Positions 23,176 to 35,503 of a stretch of 64,000 nt of DNA are shown one piece after another; position 1 is the first letter of the stretch, and each line of letters opens with the position of its first letter. The stretch comes from Platycnemis pennipes (Eukaryota > Arthropoda > Insecta > Odonata > Platycnemididae). A program made the translations under genes and the position numbers. Below the pieces are notes generated by a model. That model saw only the letters and a list, made by a program, of their open reading frames with translations. It did no database searches and had not been told where the DNA came from. The DNA is taken from the NCBI GenBank assembly GCA_933228895.1, contig OW121852.1:62786872-62850871 (forward strand). Direction: 5' to 3'.

Positions 23176-24991
23176 AGCAGTAATCATAAGCCGTCATCAG
23201 CTTTCCAGATGTCAGGTTTTAATTTCAAAGTTTTCTTTGTGTACATTTTCGTCCCATTTTGTAAAATGCTTGGAATTCCGACTTTGAAATCGACGTCTCG
23301 GTGAGCCTTTACATGAATGGAATCCGTTTTAGCCGCGTATTTTTCACCCAATTCCACCGCAGGTATTCTCTCATCTCTCCTCTTTTGTCCAGGCATTTCT
23401 TAGTCCACCCCACTTCTCTAACCTCCCGCCCTCTCCCCATCGATCCTCGTACTTCCCTCGCCGTCCTAGGGCCCATCCTCATCGTTCTCCCTCGTGCGTG
23501 AATGTATGTGAGGGCGGCCTTCCATGGGTTTCCGTTTCTCCGCGATCGACCGACTTTGGGGAATTCCCCAAGGGTCGTGTCTTGGCCCTCGTCACTTTTC
23601 TTCCCCCCCGAAAAGGGAAACTCCCGGCCCAAAAACCTTGGTGGCTTATTTTTTTCCAACCCCATCTTCCCTCAGCCTCCCCCCTCCATTTCTTCCCCTC
23701 TCTCCTACTCCTTTCTCTCTGTTTCTCTCTCTGTCTCTCCTTTCCTGTTGCTCTCCGATCTGCCCTCTCACGGTCCGGCCTGTCTCTCCATTAAGGAGAG
23801 GATGTTAACGGAATCGGTAGGGTGGAGCATAGGTGGAGGGGGTTGAAGAATGAAAGCTTGTGGTGGAATAGGGGAGAGAAGGGAACCATGGAAAGGGAGG
23901 GAGAATGAACTGGACGCTTGCAGGAAACGATAGCGGGAGAGGAAGAGAAAATAGGGAGATGGCTAGGCGGAAAAGGGATGAAGAGAAGAGGAATTCGTAC
24001 GAAGAAAAATAAGGCCGTGGTGGTCTCTTTGGAACATTCTTGAGAATGGCTTGTTTTGTTTGGCCCATCGCTTCGGCGGGATCATATTTCTCCAAAGGGG
24101 AAGCATTCACACGATTTCTCTCCACTGCGATATTTTCCACATTCTAGCATTCCCTCGGCCTTGGCAACCGGAGAATAAAAAAGTGACCGCTGCTGTTGTC
24201 ACTGAACGTCGTATTTTGTTTTTATCCTCTCTCTCTCCCTCTTTTCCTCAGTAAGAGGGCACAATTGACGAGCGCGATATCGTTTTCCTCCGGCTGAATC
24301 CAACGATATATTCAAATAGGAGCACAAGCGTGTGAATTTCAACCGTGGGGGCGGAAATTCCATTGTGTTCGTCCTTATATAATGTTCGCCCTCTCCGTTT
24401 CTCTTCTCCGTGAGTTCAAAGTTACCCGTACCGTCGACAAAGGGTGAAATAAATACCCTGGCCAAATATTTCGAGTTAACAAGCTTTTGCCATGGTATCA
24501 CTCAATTGGAACATCCCTCTCGCACGCAATCCGGAAGTTTACGCGGCAGTATACCTAACTTTACCGCTTCAAGTTTGGAATTCGTTACAGGGAGAGAGAG
24601 GGTTCTCTTAGAGAACGCGACTGTGACTTCATTGTGAGGGCTTTTAGGGCAGGATTTTATAGGGCTGAGAGTGTTAGGAGTTTCTCTCATATCATGTCTA
24701 AATGTTAAAGTTTGATCCCTCAAACCGGTGGCATATTAATCAAACTGCCTTAGTTACTCGAATCACCAATTTTCATGTTTAAATTGACATGAGAGCTTTA
24801 ACATTGTACAGATCGAGTGCGTGTTCAATTTCGGAATTCTGGCTGTAGAGAAGGACTCGTTTGTACATTGAATACGATGGCGTATCCCGTTTTAGTTGGA
24901 CACACCCGTCTTTCACATGATGTTTATCTTTAAGTCCGCATACTCATTGATGCTAATCTTTACGTGATGTTTAATGTCACTCCGCATGAAT
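23176..24991. other. GC-rich islands with strong strand skew
   Basis: 23390-23790 is C/T-rich on the plus strand, and 23800-24010 abruptly becomes G/A-rich. Up to five overlapping open frames (67-118 codons) occur in all registers, all low-complexity. A strong acceptor-like CTCTCCCTCTTTTCCTCAG lies at about 24233-24251 (+), but no open exon follows it. I see no recognisable protein. Confidence 0.4.
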
Positions 24992-25150
24992 ACTACTTTT
25001 AAAATGTTGCTACGAATAATGATTAAGATAAAATGGATCGACCAAGTGACGAACGATGAAGTTCTGAGAGGTGATGAAGGAAAGAGAGATCTTGTGATAA
25101 CTGTGAAAAGAACGCGACACAACATAATTGGCAATACCTTAACGCTCTAA
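24992..25150 (+). pseudogene. RTE-like LINE fragment
   Basis: Plus-strand frame from 24992: TTFKMLLRIMIKIKWIDQVT, then NDEVLRGDEGKRDLVITVKR and TRHNIIGNTLTL (stop). It aligns with 'EAFEMWCYRRMLKIKWIDRVTNEEVLRRVGEKRSLLKTLKRRRDNLIGH'. A short internal slice only; both ends are lost. Confidence 0.85.
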
Positions 25151-28143
25151 CAGTTAAAATTAGGCGTTTGACCAGTCGCAAATTAGGTTTCCGTTGCTGT
25201 CGCGATAAAATATTTTCCAAACAATAGCTAATACCCCAGAGTTGGGCCTTTTGGAGATGTTTATGCAATCACCTTTTTACTTGTATTTACATTAATCTAA
25301 TTTACTATTAAATCATCATTTACTGGTTTTTTGCCTGTTAGTTTTGTTTTTTACCTTTAGCTATCGATGACTTCGCATAAATACTTGTCCAATTTCGTAA
25401 AAATTTAGTGCATTAATCGCGTAATTCGGATTCTTTTATTTTTTTGTTATATTTCTGTGGTGCATTCCTATGCACCCAGTACGACCACTGCGGACTCTCT
25501 CTCTCCCCCTGCCGTTATCTAAGGAACTACAAAACAGAGCCATTCGAGTGCAATTCTTGAATAATTTAAGTGCCCACGAGATTTTAAGCACCGTCTAAGC
25601 CTCTCCTCTCTCATATTCCCTTTTCCCAAAACACGCCCCCCCTCACTGGTTCTCCTCGTACAGCGCTCTCAATCAATCAATCAACCCATCAGTCAAGCCG
25701 GTGATATCATCGGTCCAATCGTCCTCTACACCATTTTCTCTCTCTCTCTCCGTCGTATTTCTTCTCTCCTCCACTCTTTTCCCATCCGTCCTCCCAAACG
25801 GCAAGCGCATAAAAAATGAAGATCGGGCCGCTCGACTGGCACTAGTCTAATCGGATTCCATCCCTTTTTGCCCTCTTCTCTCTCCTCCCCCTTGCTTTCT
25901 CTGGCTCACCTATCCCCTCCTCACATCCCTATTTTATACCCTAGAATCTCCCTTCTTCTTTTCCCTTTGACCTCGTTGTTCATTCTATCTACCCTTCCGT
26001 ATCATCTATGGTGGAGGATCTAAGAGCAAGCCCTGTTGTAATCATTCCCTGCCATACTCTCTAAGTAGGGAATGTGTGTAATGTTTTGTGTGCGTTGATA
26101 TTGCTGTCATTTCTCTAACCTACTTGCCTTGGTAGGTTTTGGTGGAATGCCTTTACTCTGCTTTGTTGTTTCTCCCAACCTTCTTTTGAACACCTCTTGT
26201 CTATTACTAAGCTTACTTTATATTTGTTTGGTTTCAATCAAATTTTCCTTTTTCCTTCCCAGCATTCATAGTTCGTCCTTCTATTATGGCACCATAATAC
26301 CTTAAGCCTTACCTACTTCTTTATTCATGTACTTAAAGTCCTAATTTCCTTTTGTCTTTCTTTCCTCACTGTTCATGTAATTTCTCATTCCTCTTCCTTT
26401 GGTGGGGTTCTCCTCTATATATTTCGAGGTGTATACTGAATTGTTTGTTCATTTGAGTACAAGTATAGTATTCTAACACTCCACTACATAGCACTGTGCC
26501 TGCTCGTTCATATATTTGCATTTAAATATAATACGGCGTATACTAATTAACTATAGTAATTAATAGCGAGTAGAAATATCGTTTCCTATATTACCGAGTT
26601 TCCTCATAGCAGCGGGAAAATTTCAAATTAAATTTGGATAGCGTTCAGTATCTCGTTTTTCCTCCAGGGTATTAAGTTTTATAATCAATGGTTAACGCGA
26701 AGGCGCGTATGGGCATACTGCGGAGACTGATGGCTGTATGTTACTGGATTGTGTCCGCTTGGTTCTCTCGTTTCCTTGTGAAATCATCAGTTTATTCATA
26801 CCTTAAGTATAGTCAAAAGTATCACGTACAGTAAGAATAGAAAACATCGTGGTCGATAGTCAATCCAGTTGTATACATCGCTCAAATCACATCGCGCCGC
26901 TTTTTTATGGATTTAGCCGCAACTTGATGTCTGATTACATTTTATTTGTATGTACAGTTCTTTTTAAACTCATTAAAATGATTTTTATGGTGCCAATGAC
27001 CTAGGATATTATATGCAACGTTTTTCACCATTGATTAATGGTTGATTTCACCATTGATGGCTTCTTGACCAAAGCTTATACAGGTGGCAGTCCTCCACGC
27101 TGGAACTCCAGTAGCATTACTGTTACACTACCGAAAACTACCGAACTGCGTGTAAAAATGGCTAGTAAAAAACGTTTTATTTTATCGGCATTCTAAGATA
27201 ATTAGCATTATCATATAATGAATGAAACTTTTATCTGCAGTATCGACGAATAGTTTTATGCAAATCCTTAATAGGTTGGAAAATGTTTTGTTAGGTTAGT
27301 CAATTTTGGAGTTGAAGTTATTAATTTAACGGTTAAAAACTTAAGTTTCATAAGGCAGCTTTTGTCTTGACTCTATTGGATTGTTTGAATGATATCACAG
27401 TCACGTGCAATACTGTTAACTTAAGTAATTGACTTTGTCTTTATCCCTCTTAGCTATATCCACATCCCTGTTTATGCGTCATTAAATCTCTCTCAACGTT
27501 CCTCCCTTTTCATTTCGGCCTTATCCCTTTCGGCCTCTCACAGAAAAAAAACCCCTTCTCTCCTTTCCGAACTACCTATCTCACTCCCTCGTTCTTTTTC
27601 TCTTGCTGTAAAGACGAAGGAGGAAATTGAACGACCAGAGGCGGAATCGGGAAGAATTTTTTTTTTTCACCCACCTCTCCCGAAATGGGTGAAATGGTTT
27701 TTTTTCCCTTTTGGGCGTGGGTTGACGGGGCGTGAGTGCGGATGGAGAGGGGACACCTTTACCCTCTCGAGACGGAGGAGCGACGACTTCTAGGAGACGG
27801 GCGGTTGGGAGAGGGGAGACGGCGACGGAGGGGAAGGAGGATGAGTGCTCTGCGCGGAAGGAGACCGAGGAGGGAAGAGAATCGGAGAAATGAGTACAGG
27901 AAGGAGGCGAAATGATGAATAATACTTCCTTCTCCCCAGACGCTCTCCGTTATTTTATGTGCGAGGATATAGAAAAAAAGAAAAGACTGCCGACTCTTTA
28001 AGTGATGAAAATTCGAGAATCTAATTTTTTTCGTACGCACCTCGGAGATGATTTTTTTCTCTCGTTTGAGTAAGCATTCTACCGAATGTTTCCAAGCCAT
28101 AACTGGGTGAGCTTCTGCATCTGGAACTTGTTGAGGGTAGAAT
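25151..28143. other. Unannotated DNA with pyrimidine and purine islands
   Basis: 25480-25990 is C/T-rich. 26000-27400 is AT-rich without features. 27470-27700 is C/T-rich and 27720-27900 G/A-rich, holding a 113-codon minus frame with low-complexity sequence. I recognise no gene or repeat family. Confidence 0.45.
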
Positions 28144-28260
28144 GTACTGGAGCAGGCGTACGAAAGCTACCCTACGGGTGACAATGAAGCCATAATAGGG
28201 GCGCTCGGGAAGGGTTAAACCTAACTACCTCGGCACTAAACATTGTTTTCTATTGCCTAT
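28144..28260 (+). repeat. Unclassified dispersed repeat, copy 2
   Basis: Partner of 15970-16095, with the shared blocks CTACGGGTGAC, AGGGGCGCT, GGGAAGGGTT and ATTGTTTTCTATTGC. It runs directly into the ATC tail of the minus-strand LINE at 28268. Confidence 0.55.
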
Positions 28261-28267
28261 GCGTGTG

Positions 28268-28710
28268 TCATCATCATCATCGGTCAACAATCCTAGGATT
28301 GATTTGACGGAGCCCTCCACACGATTCTTCCATCGACCAACCTCTTCATATTAATGTAATTCCCGTCTTTCATATCCTTCGCGACTTGTTACATATATTC
28401 ATACGAGGCCTGCCTTTTCCATTCTTCCCGTTCACTTTTCCCTCGACTATTGTCTTCATCAGGTCATTGAGTCTTAAGGTGTGGCCAATTAAGTTGTTCA
28501 GTCTTCTTTTTAGAGTTTTCAGAAGACTTCTCTTTTCTCCTACTCTTCTCAGGACTTCTTCGTTACTCACTCGGTCGATCTATTTAATTTTCATCCTTTT
28601 TCTGTAACACCACATTTCAAATGCTTCCACCCTTTTCTTCTCTGTTGCTGTCATCATCCATGCCTCATTGCCGTAAAGAAACAAACCGAGTGCATTAGTG
28701 AGTGTATTAA
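28268..28710 (-). pseudogene. RTE-like LINE, RT C-terminal fragment
   Basis: A 66-codon open run (28370-28570) reads SNEEVLRRVGEKRSLLKTLK, then RRLNNLIGHTLRLNDLMKTI, then VEGKVNGKNGKGRPRMN, nearly identical to the copy at 45272. The 3' end carries AATCCTAGGATTGTTGACC and CAT/ATG repeats at 28268-28282. Upstream (28600-28700) it continues into the EAFEM block. Among the better-preserved copies. Confidence 0.9.
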
Positions 28711-28836
28711 AACAGATATAATAATGAAATCATATCCAAATATCATCGCTGCGGTATCAGCTTAGTATTCCTAATCTTACGGGAGGTATCAATGCATTTG
28801 ATTCTCCTGGGAGTTAATTTTATTTCTAAGACCTGG

Positions 28837-29146
28837 GGGGCTGTGTTTGAAACCGTCGGGATTATCTCGAATAGGTAACCAAGGAGTCACGTGGTATAAA
28901 CAAAAATGGCTCGCAATTTGATGATTTAAAACCGCTGATTACAAACGCATTCATTGTTTACACTTGTGTTTTATCTCATTTGTGGGATCTATTGTCGAGA
29001 GAGATGAGAAAAACTCATGTGAAAACAATTTTTGATATAGTAACGAGCGAATCAGAGAAATAAAATTTGCAAACCATTCGTGTTTGTACCACGTGACTCC
29101 TTGGTTACCTATTCGAGATAATTCCGAAGGTTTCAAACACAACCCC
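28837..29146. mobile_element. MITE with ~82-bp terminal inverted repeats
   Basis: The left end starts GGGGCTGTGTTTGAAACC. The reverse complement of the right end starts GGGGTTGTGTTTGAAACC, and the match continues for about 82 bp with roughly seven mismatches. Flanking CCTGG at 28832-28836 and 29147-29151 is a plausible 5-bp target-site duplication. The element is 310 bp with no coding capacity, so it is a non-autonomous DNA transposon. Superfamily not assigned: a 5-bp duplication with GGGG-initial TIRs is not decisive. Confidence 0.85.
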
Positions 29147-29151
29147 CCTGG

Positions 29152-31528
29152 TTCGAATTTAACCTATTTAAACTAAATATTTACGCTTGTTTGCGTGTTT
29201 GTGCACATTATCCTCTTTATTTGGTGAATTTTATTTTCATCGCCATTGACTCCATTATTCATCTCACTACTTCAAGTTTTACTTCGTGCAAAAACAACTT
29301 CATCCGTGGTTATTACGAGTAGCAAGCACGCATGTCAGTGCCTACCAATATGGCTGACCTTGCTTCATATATCAATCGCGATGCCGCCTCCAGTACATTC
29401 TCATCTTCTTAGATTTAATCCCGATTCTTATGATTGAACGCTTCATCTCTTCACTTCTCCTTCCCGTCAGCATTAGATATTGTATTTATTTCTTCGCGTC
29501 TAATATGACATTTTTCCTTTCTCCAGCTTACAATAATTCTGCCTTGATCACGGCCCTTTACCCATGCATTCTCTGCATTAAATTATTTTCCTCCTCCACC
29601 ATTACATTAAATTTTTTTTTACATTTTTTTTTGTTTTCCAGTTTTCATCATTCTTTCGTTAAAATCTCGAAACAAGGATAGGTATTAGTGGCATACTTTT
29701 CCGTAAAATATTTAACTTCTGCAATCCTTGCATTTTATCGTAATGACTGCCATTGTGGGTATCCAAATAGTGTCGAATTAAACGGGCATGACGCTACGCT
29801 CTATTCATGGGGATAGAAAAATTATGCATACAAATACGTAGCCATCGGTTGAGTAACGTACTCGTTGCCTACTCTTCAGCATCCCTCAAACATTTATCAT
29901 TTAAATCATACTAAACGACATCGTTGAAACGGATGGGTTACTCATTTGTTTTTTATTTAATCAGTCGTTAAAAAGCAATCTTATTCATGTTATGCCATTT
30001 CCACGGAGGATGTTTAGGTACTTGCTCTCAGGGCCTATATTTTTTGTAATGCGTGGATATTGCCTTTTTACAACCATTCCCTCCTCGTAAATCACACGTT
30101 AATGCAATGGAATGGGTTTACAAGCTCGTTCTTCAAGGAAGAGTTGACCATGCTCGGGGAGGGAAAAAGGCTGTTCACAGAAATTTCGAGGAATCTGGGT
30201 AAGTGGATTGAAAAGGTAATTTTGCACGTCAGACTACCGACGTTTGGTGTTGAAGGTATAATGCAGAGTAAGCGAGGACTATACGTCCATGAAGGGGAAT
30301 TATATTGAGGGTATGACGATGGTCAGGAAACATGCTTATCTAGAGAGAGAGATAATATAATACTGAAATAGATGAATGAATAAAACGTGAAGGGAAGTAA
30401 GGCCTCGGAATGCTAGGTAAGCGAGGAAATGGAGAGAAAAGATATCATGAATATTTTGAAAAGATGTAGGGAAATGACGACTCGAGGAGAGAAATATTAT
30501 AATATAGGGTTATAATGAATATATATATATATGTATATATGAAATAGATGAATTAAATGAAAATTAGACAAATAACATAAATCAAATTCCACTCTAAATG
30601 GTAGAAAACTATCAAACAATAAATCATCGTGCCTTCGGGAACCTTTGCAAATGACCATGGTCGTCTATGCACCTAAATAAAATTCTAAGCTTTGGTGACC
30701 TTGTGACTACATTTTCTTTAATTTTTAACGTATTCAGTTGGGTGAAAAAAGCCGGGAAACATTCTGCGGTGTTTATCTAGACTTCACGGATGGCTAAAAT
30801 ACAGGATACTGCGGTATCAATGTTTTCAGTCCCGAAACTCTTTTCCCTCACCTTGAAACTTTCCGTGGAAGTCCTAAGCTTCTCTGTGAGTGTGCGGAGA
30901 CCAGTGAGGTGTGAAACAGCGAGGTTTTGAATGGAAAATGGGTCACTGCCGATCCATGCTGTCAATTTGCAGCGTTCTCATAACACTCCCGCGCTGCCAG
31001 TCACGTGAGGCATCGTGTACATACATTCGGCGAGGGAAATGGAATAAAAGCATCTCTCCCATTCTTTTCTTTCCAAATAATCGAGCACCAGGTGCGAGAG
31101 CAACGAAGTGGTGCACGCCATATGCACTTCAGCATTGTCGTGCACAGATTGCAGTCGTCATTTTGCTGGATGCAAACGTCCAGGCTGATTTTTTTTCGGC
31201 ATGCGATCGTCAAGGCCTCATGATTTTTTAATTTTATCGTTGATGATGCAGGTTTGAATGGACAATGTTCCTATGAATCATGGTTCATGCTTTCTTGAAA
31301 AAAATATTTTTTAAAAGAGTGGAGTATAAACTGCGTTTCAGGATTTGTAAACGGTGTTATTCTTATGATGTTACAATGCGAGAGTGTACAAATTTTCAAT
31401 CTAGATGCGTTGACTTTTTTTTCTAAAACAGAAATGCACAGGAAGTAGAATGCATGATGCAGAATCTTGCACTTAATGCCAGTTTTATTTGTAAGAAGGA
31501 ACATTTATCAAGCTGAGAATCCAACTAC
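29152..31528. other. No recognisable gene; AT microsatellite at 30519-30540
   Basis: Mostly AT-rich. An alternating AT run occupies 30519-30540. Open frames of 82-106 codons (30060-30308, 30911-31231) show no domain. A GTAAGT donor-like site at 30200-30205 has no paired acceptor with an open frame. Confidence 0.45.
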
Positions 31529-31890
31529 CATCATCATTATCATAACAACATCAACAGCTAAAATGAGTTTGACGTAGCCCTCTACTCGACTCTCCTGTCA
31601 ACTAGCTTCTTCATATTCACATAAATTACTAATTATTCCATACATCTCATGTGACGTCTTCATTTTCATTCTTCCCATTAACCTTTCCCTCGACGATTGC
31701 ATTCATCAGATCATAATGTGTCAAGATATGGCAGATTAGGCTGTCCCGTCTTCCTTTTAAAAATTTCAGCAGATTTTTCTTTTCTCCCTGTCTTCTCAGG
31801 ATTTCTTCGTTTGTCAATTGGTTAATCCATTTTATTTCCATAATTTTTCTGTAGCACCTCTCATTCCCTAATTTTATGGATTTCCTTGGA
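31529..31890 (-). pseudogene. RTE-like LINE, RT C-terminal fragment
   Basis: The minus strand reads NERCYRKIMEIKWINQLTNE, EILRRQGEKKNLLKFLKGRR, DSLICHILTHYDLMNAIVEG and KVNGKNENEDVT. It then loses the GRPR block by mutation, and the 3' tail has CAT/ATG triplets at 31529-31540. It is diverged from the 45272 copy at many residues. Confidence 0.85.
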
Positions 31891-32681
31891 AAATATTCCC
31901 CGACCACTGTAAATATATATGGGCGTATTTACTTTGCTATATCTCTGGTATTTTTACCGTGAAATGTCTCAAAGTAGATACTCAGTATACCATATTTCAG
32001 TTTATCCTTCCCCAGTCTGAGAAATCTCCAAAAAACTACTTCCCCAGGGTTTGCAGAAAGGTAAATAAGGTGCATTTCCGAAAATTGTCGATAAGACCGA
32101 TGCTGGTATGATCTAAGACCCGGAAAATATTGATTTTCAACTTCGTATTTCTACCTTCCTCGCCATTTTCTCTGCTTAATTTTCCGATAAAAAATTGCAT
32201 ATTTCCTCAGTAAATGTAAACAAGTGAGGGAATTCGTCGGATGATATTATAATGCTGACAGTGGAGCTCGGTGTAAAGTTTTGTTTCTTGCCTAGAGATT
32301 ATGCGGGTGCGCTATTTATTCTTCCGATTTGAAGTTTTGACATAGTTCATAACGTCTCAGAAGTGGAAACAACATGAGAAGGTTTGTATTCTGCCCTTTG
32401 ACACAAACAAAAGATGCAGAAAGGATGAAGACGCTCTGATGAATAGTCATTTCTTAAACCATTGAAAGAACACTTGCATTTTTTAAATTGCCTTATTAAT
32501 ATTGTGTCTTATTAATTCCGTGTAAACATTTCGTGCTGAGACCCTTTCACCAATTTAATTCCAAAACTCATTCGAATCTACAAAACTCTCTTTGTTTACT
32601 TTCTGCATTTATCTGCCTTTATAATTAATAAATTTTGCTCCGTATCAAATAGTGTAGTGCTGACTACTATATTAATACTAT
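31891..32681. other. No recognisable feature
   Basis: AT-rich sequence without open frames over 60 codons. The part just upstream of 32682 may be further LINE 3' UTR. Confidence 0.5.
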
Positions 32682-32780
32682 TCCTTTTTTATGCATGATA
32701 TGTAGTGCATGTTTGGTGAGCAATCACCCCCTGCCACACACCCTTGTGGTGGCTTGCAGGGTATTATGTAGATAGATAGA
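32682..32780 (+). repeat. LINE 3' UTR and hairpin tail
   Basis: TTCCTTTTTTATGCATGATA, TGTAGTGCATGTTTGGTGAG, CCCCCTGCCACACACCC, the paired GTGGTGGCTTGCAGGG, then TATTATGTAGATAGATAGA. Sense-strand counterpart of the minus-strand copies at 12999 and 61116. Confidence 0.88.
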
Positions 32781-33509
32781 AATAATTCGCGTTCTTGAAG
32801 GACTTGATTCCTCTCATTCTAAATAATAACGCTTACTTATTCAAGTGTTACATATTAAATGATGATGGTTATTTCAACCTAACTCGAGGCGAAGATGTTT
32901 TTAGTGATGAATGGGGTAGATTTGTGTACTTTTTAATTGTGAATGAAGTTGTTTAATGCATATTGTCATATATTATTTCTAAGAGGTTTTTTTTAAATAT
33001 ATCCCTTTTTCACCCTTAATAGGTACGCAACCAATATCGGTAATTGACGTACCATCTTAAAGACTAATATCTCGATGATTTGTGAATTTATAGTTGTTCA
33101 ATGTTCATTTGTGTGAAAATCGAAGTTAAAAAATGTTAATTTGTTTTTGTCGGGGATGTTTGTTGCCTACACCCCAGGATATCTTTAACACTTCGATTGC
33201 CTCTTTTTAAAGTGATTCCTCATATCGGCACGGCTACGATCCCTTTTTCTACCATCTAAAACTACAATCATTGATGAATGGAAAACCTTTTTATGTATTT
33301 AGTTCTACGTTTTTAATAATTATTAATAAATATATTACTTGTGAAAGACTTTCCTCCGCAGATTTAAATATTGATAAACAATGGAATAGGTGAATGTTAC
33401 CATCACTGTTGTCTGATACAAACAATGTGAAAACAAAAAAAAACAATCCATTGTTTAAAATTTGCGCTGATAATTACGTAGTCGGAGTAAACAAAATGCC
33501 AGGAATGCA
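32781..33509. other. No recognisable feature
   Basis: AT-rich spacer without open frames of note. Confidence 0.5.
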
Positions 33510-33815
33510 GGAAGAAATTAGTATGTATTTTAGAGCACTCGTCCGAGCGCCCGAGTTCGAATCCCGGAACTGGCGGATTTTTCATTGGTGTTTCTGTCCC
33601 TACTTGATAGCCTTGTGGGGAGCTATTCGAGTCCAGTACTCTGTCCGTCTCTAAGCCGTGAATTACTTGGTGCCTATCGTTAAAAGCAAGTTAATGCCTG
33701 CGCCGGGTTTCTCTACACTCACTCCGCCCCTGTCCCCTACCCCCATGCAATTAAGTATCTGCCTATCATGAAGGGTGGAAAAGACCTCAGCAGACGGTCG
33801 ACTACCCCAAACAGC
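33510..33815 (+). repeat. tRNA-derived SINE, near full length
   Basis: Box A region TTTTAGAGCACTCGTCCGAG and box B GAGTTCGAATCCC (33553-33565). Body: GAGTCCAGTACTCTGTCCGTC, CTTGGTGCCTATCG, TGCCTGCGCCGGGTTTCTCT, and a 3' block with AAGACCTCAGCAGACGGTCG. Same layout as 35827-36155, but with a different head sequence. An 86-codon open frame across it is incidental. Confidence 0.85.
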
Positions 33816-35072
33816 TATTTGTCTTTCGTCTCCGGATGATATTTCCTGATACGAAAGAAGTCGTAGAACTTCATAACGACAATCTATTTTTACTGCCCAT
33901 AGTGTTGTTGGGAAGGGTTTTCAGTAATTGTAGTCACGACCTCTCAACGACTGCATCACGGCTGAGAGTCTCCTGCGGGGAAAAAAAGAACTGATGGACG
34001 GGGACGCTGACCTATCGACTCATCTCCTTTGTGACCCCAACATGAACGCAGAGAGAAAAAAAAGAAGGGAGACGAGCGATTGCTAGCTTCACTCCGATGA
34101 TGGAATCGGCGGCGTCGGATAGCTTTTGCGCGGGACGCCCGCGATGGCAATGTACCTTGGATGGATCCGAACACAAAAGAGCCGCGCAGGACACACAGCG
34201 CTGAGATCCGACGCGGCCTGCGAAAGCAAATGAAGACCGAGGGCCGTACTATCCGGGATGAAAAAGAATGAAAGGGACTCACACTGTGAAGGGGAAAGAA
34301 AAGGGAGGGAGAAAAAAATCGACTTTTTCCCCAACCCTCCTCTCCTCTATCTCTATCTCCTTGTCCTTTGTCCTTGTAACGGTATTGAGGATACGTATCT
34401 GACTCGTCGAGAACAATCGAATTGTTTCTCTCCTCCATCCCCTTCGATACGAATCGTGTTCTATACCGATCGAGGTCTCTCGAAACATTATTTTCCTTTC
34501 CTTTCCGTACTCGATCGCGTCCCTCCCGATTCTTCCAATACCCATCTTTCTCTCTGTTGCTCTCCCTTTGTGGGTGTTTCGTATTAAACCCCCGCACGCA
34601 AGTAATTGAGACCCATCTCCCCTCTTCTTTATTTTCGTGTTTGGATCGTGGATCTCATGGGAGCGCTGTCTCTACCCAGCCGTATCAGAAACAAGGGAAG
34701 TGAGTGGGAACTCGCGTGGAGACTTAAAATTGACCACATGAGATTCATTGAACTGCTTTCCCCCCGAAATCCTTGTTTTATTCAGCTACATCCCATTGTG
34801 CACTAGTTGGTTCCTTGTTTATTGCTAGTTTATAATTATCGGCTTTCCTTCCCATGTATTACGATGCTGGCATTGAGGTTAGGGCTTGCTTGTTCCTATG
34901 GTCCATTGGAGAAAGAAAAATTGGGCAGTGGATGAGCGAACTTTGCAATCTGTTGCTTGTAGGTGTCGATAACAACGGAGAAGGCTAGCTGGAAGGAAGT
35001 GAGGACGAACGAATAGGCATTAATTAATGTTAAGAGTACCAACAGTGGTGGAGATATTAGATAAGGTTATGG
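33816..35072. other. GC-rich island with the window's longest open frame
   Basis: The minus frame 33956-34597 is open for 213 codons, and a plus frame of 109 codons overlaps it. The minus translation shifts from a charged R/E/D-rich half to an S/F/P-rich half and back. This is what changing purine/pyrimidine skew would produce, and I see no domain. A host exon cannot be excluded, but no motif or conserved block supports one. Confidence 0.3.
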
Positions 35073-35160
35073 CATCATCAGGTACAAACGTCATTTTGCA
35101 ATTATACCTGATGATACTGTAAGCGTATGTGGCGAAGTGGCAAAACCGGTTGTACATAAA
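35073..35160 (+). ncRNA. Hammerhead-like motif with foldback arm (degenerate)
   Basis: ATCATCAGGTA (35073-35083) is inverted as TACCTGATGAT (35105-35115). CTGATGA at 35108-35114 is followed about 27 bp later by AAAACCGGT (35142-35150). TTATAC before and GTACATAA after can pair with a 2-nt bulge. It has the same element order as 13641-13693, but GAAAC is changed to AAAAC, so a hammerhead fold would be inactive. Confidence 0.3.
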
Positions 35161-35240
35161 GTTTTTTTATTCTATTTTTGGATTTTGCTTGCATTAATTC
35201 AAGTGTTTATTTCTGTAATATACAATGGTTCCATCTAGTA

Positions 35241-35465
35241 ACATAGTCAAAATAAAAATACTTAGCTAATTCCACAATTTATTTGGAATGACTCACCGGT
35301 TTCAACCTTTACAGGTCATCATAAAGAGTCAGGTCGTATTTTAGTCAGTATCAACCTTTACAGGTCACCATCAGGATCCTGATGATGACCTGTAAAGGTT
35401 GAAACCGGTCAGGTCATTCCAAATAAATTGTGGATTCAACCAAGTACTTTTATTTTTACTATGTC
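35241..35465. repeat. ~82-bp inverted repeat around a 52-bp palindrome
   Basis: The left arm (35241-35322) and right arm (35381-35465) are inverted copies that include CACAATTTATTTGGAATGAC and the block with AACCTTTACAGGTCATCAT. Between them a third copy forms a near-perfect 52-bp palindrome centred on GGATCC (35351-35402, one mismatched pair). Each arm contains the TGATGATGACC...AGGTTGAAACCGGT motif. In the left arm (minus strand), TGACTC/GAGTCA forms the outer stem of a hammerhead-like fold. It resembles a foldback transposon or head-to-head retroelement ends. Confidence 0.8.
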
Positions 35466-35503
35466 TAAATTCCACCAAGTAAATTTGCCGACCAGTTTTT
35501 ATC

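Noticed and set aside
23309..23846. Cluster of five overlapping frames of 66-118 codons
   Set aside because: All registers are open because C/T-rich DNA lacks stop codons; the translations are low-complexity and mutually exclusive.
30200..30205. GTAAGT donor-like site after an 82-codon frame
   Set aside because: No acceptor with a pyrimidine tract and matching open frame upstream; isolated donor matches are expected by chance in 64 kb.
33956..34597. Longest open frame in the window (213 codons, minus)
   Set aside because: The translation tracks purine/pyrimidine skew, has no domain, and is overlapped by a 109-codon plus frame; no supporting splice or conservation evidence can be seen.
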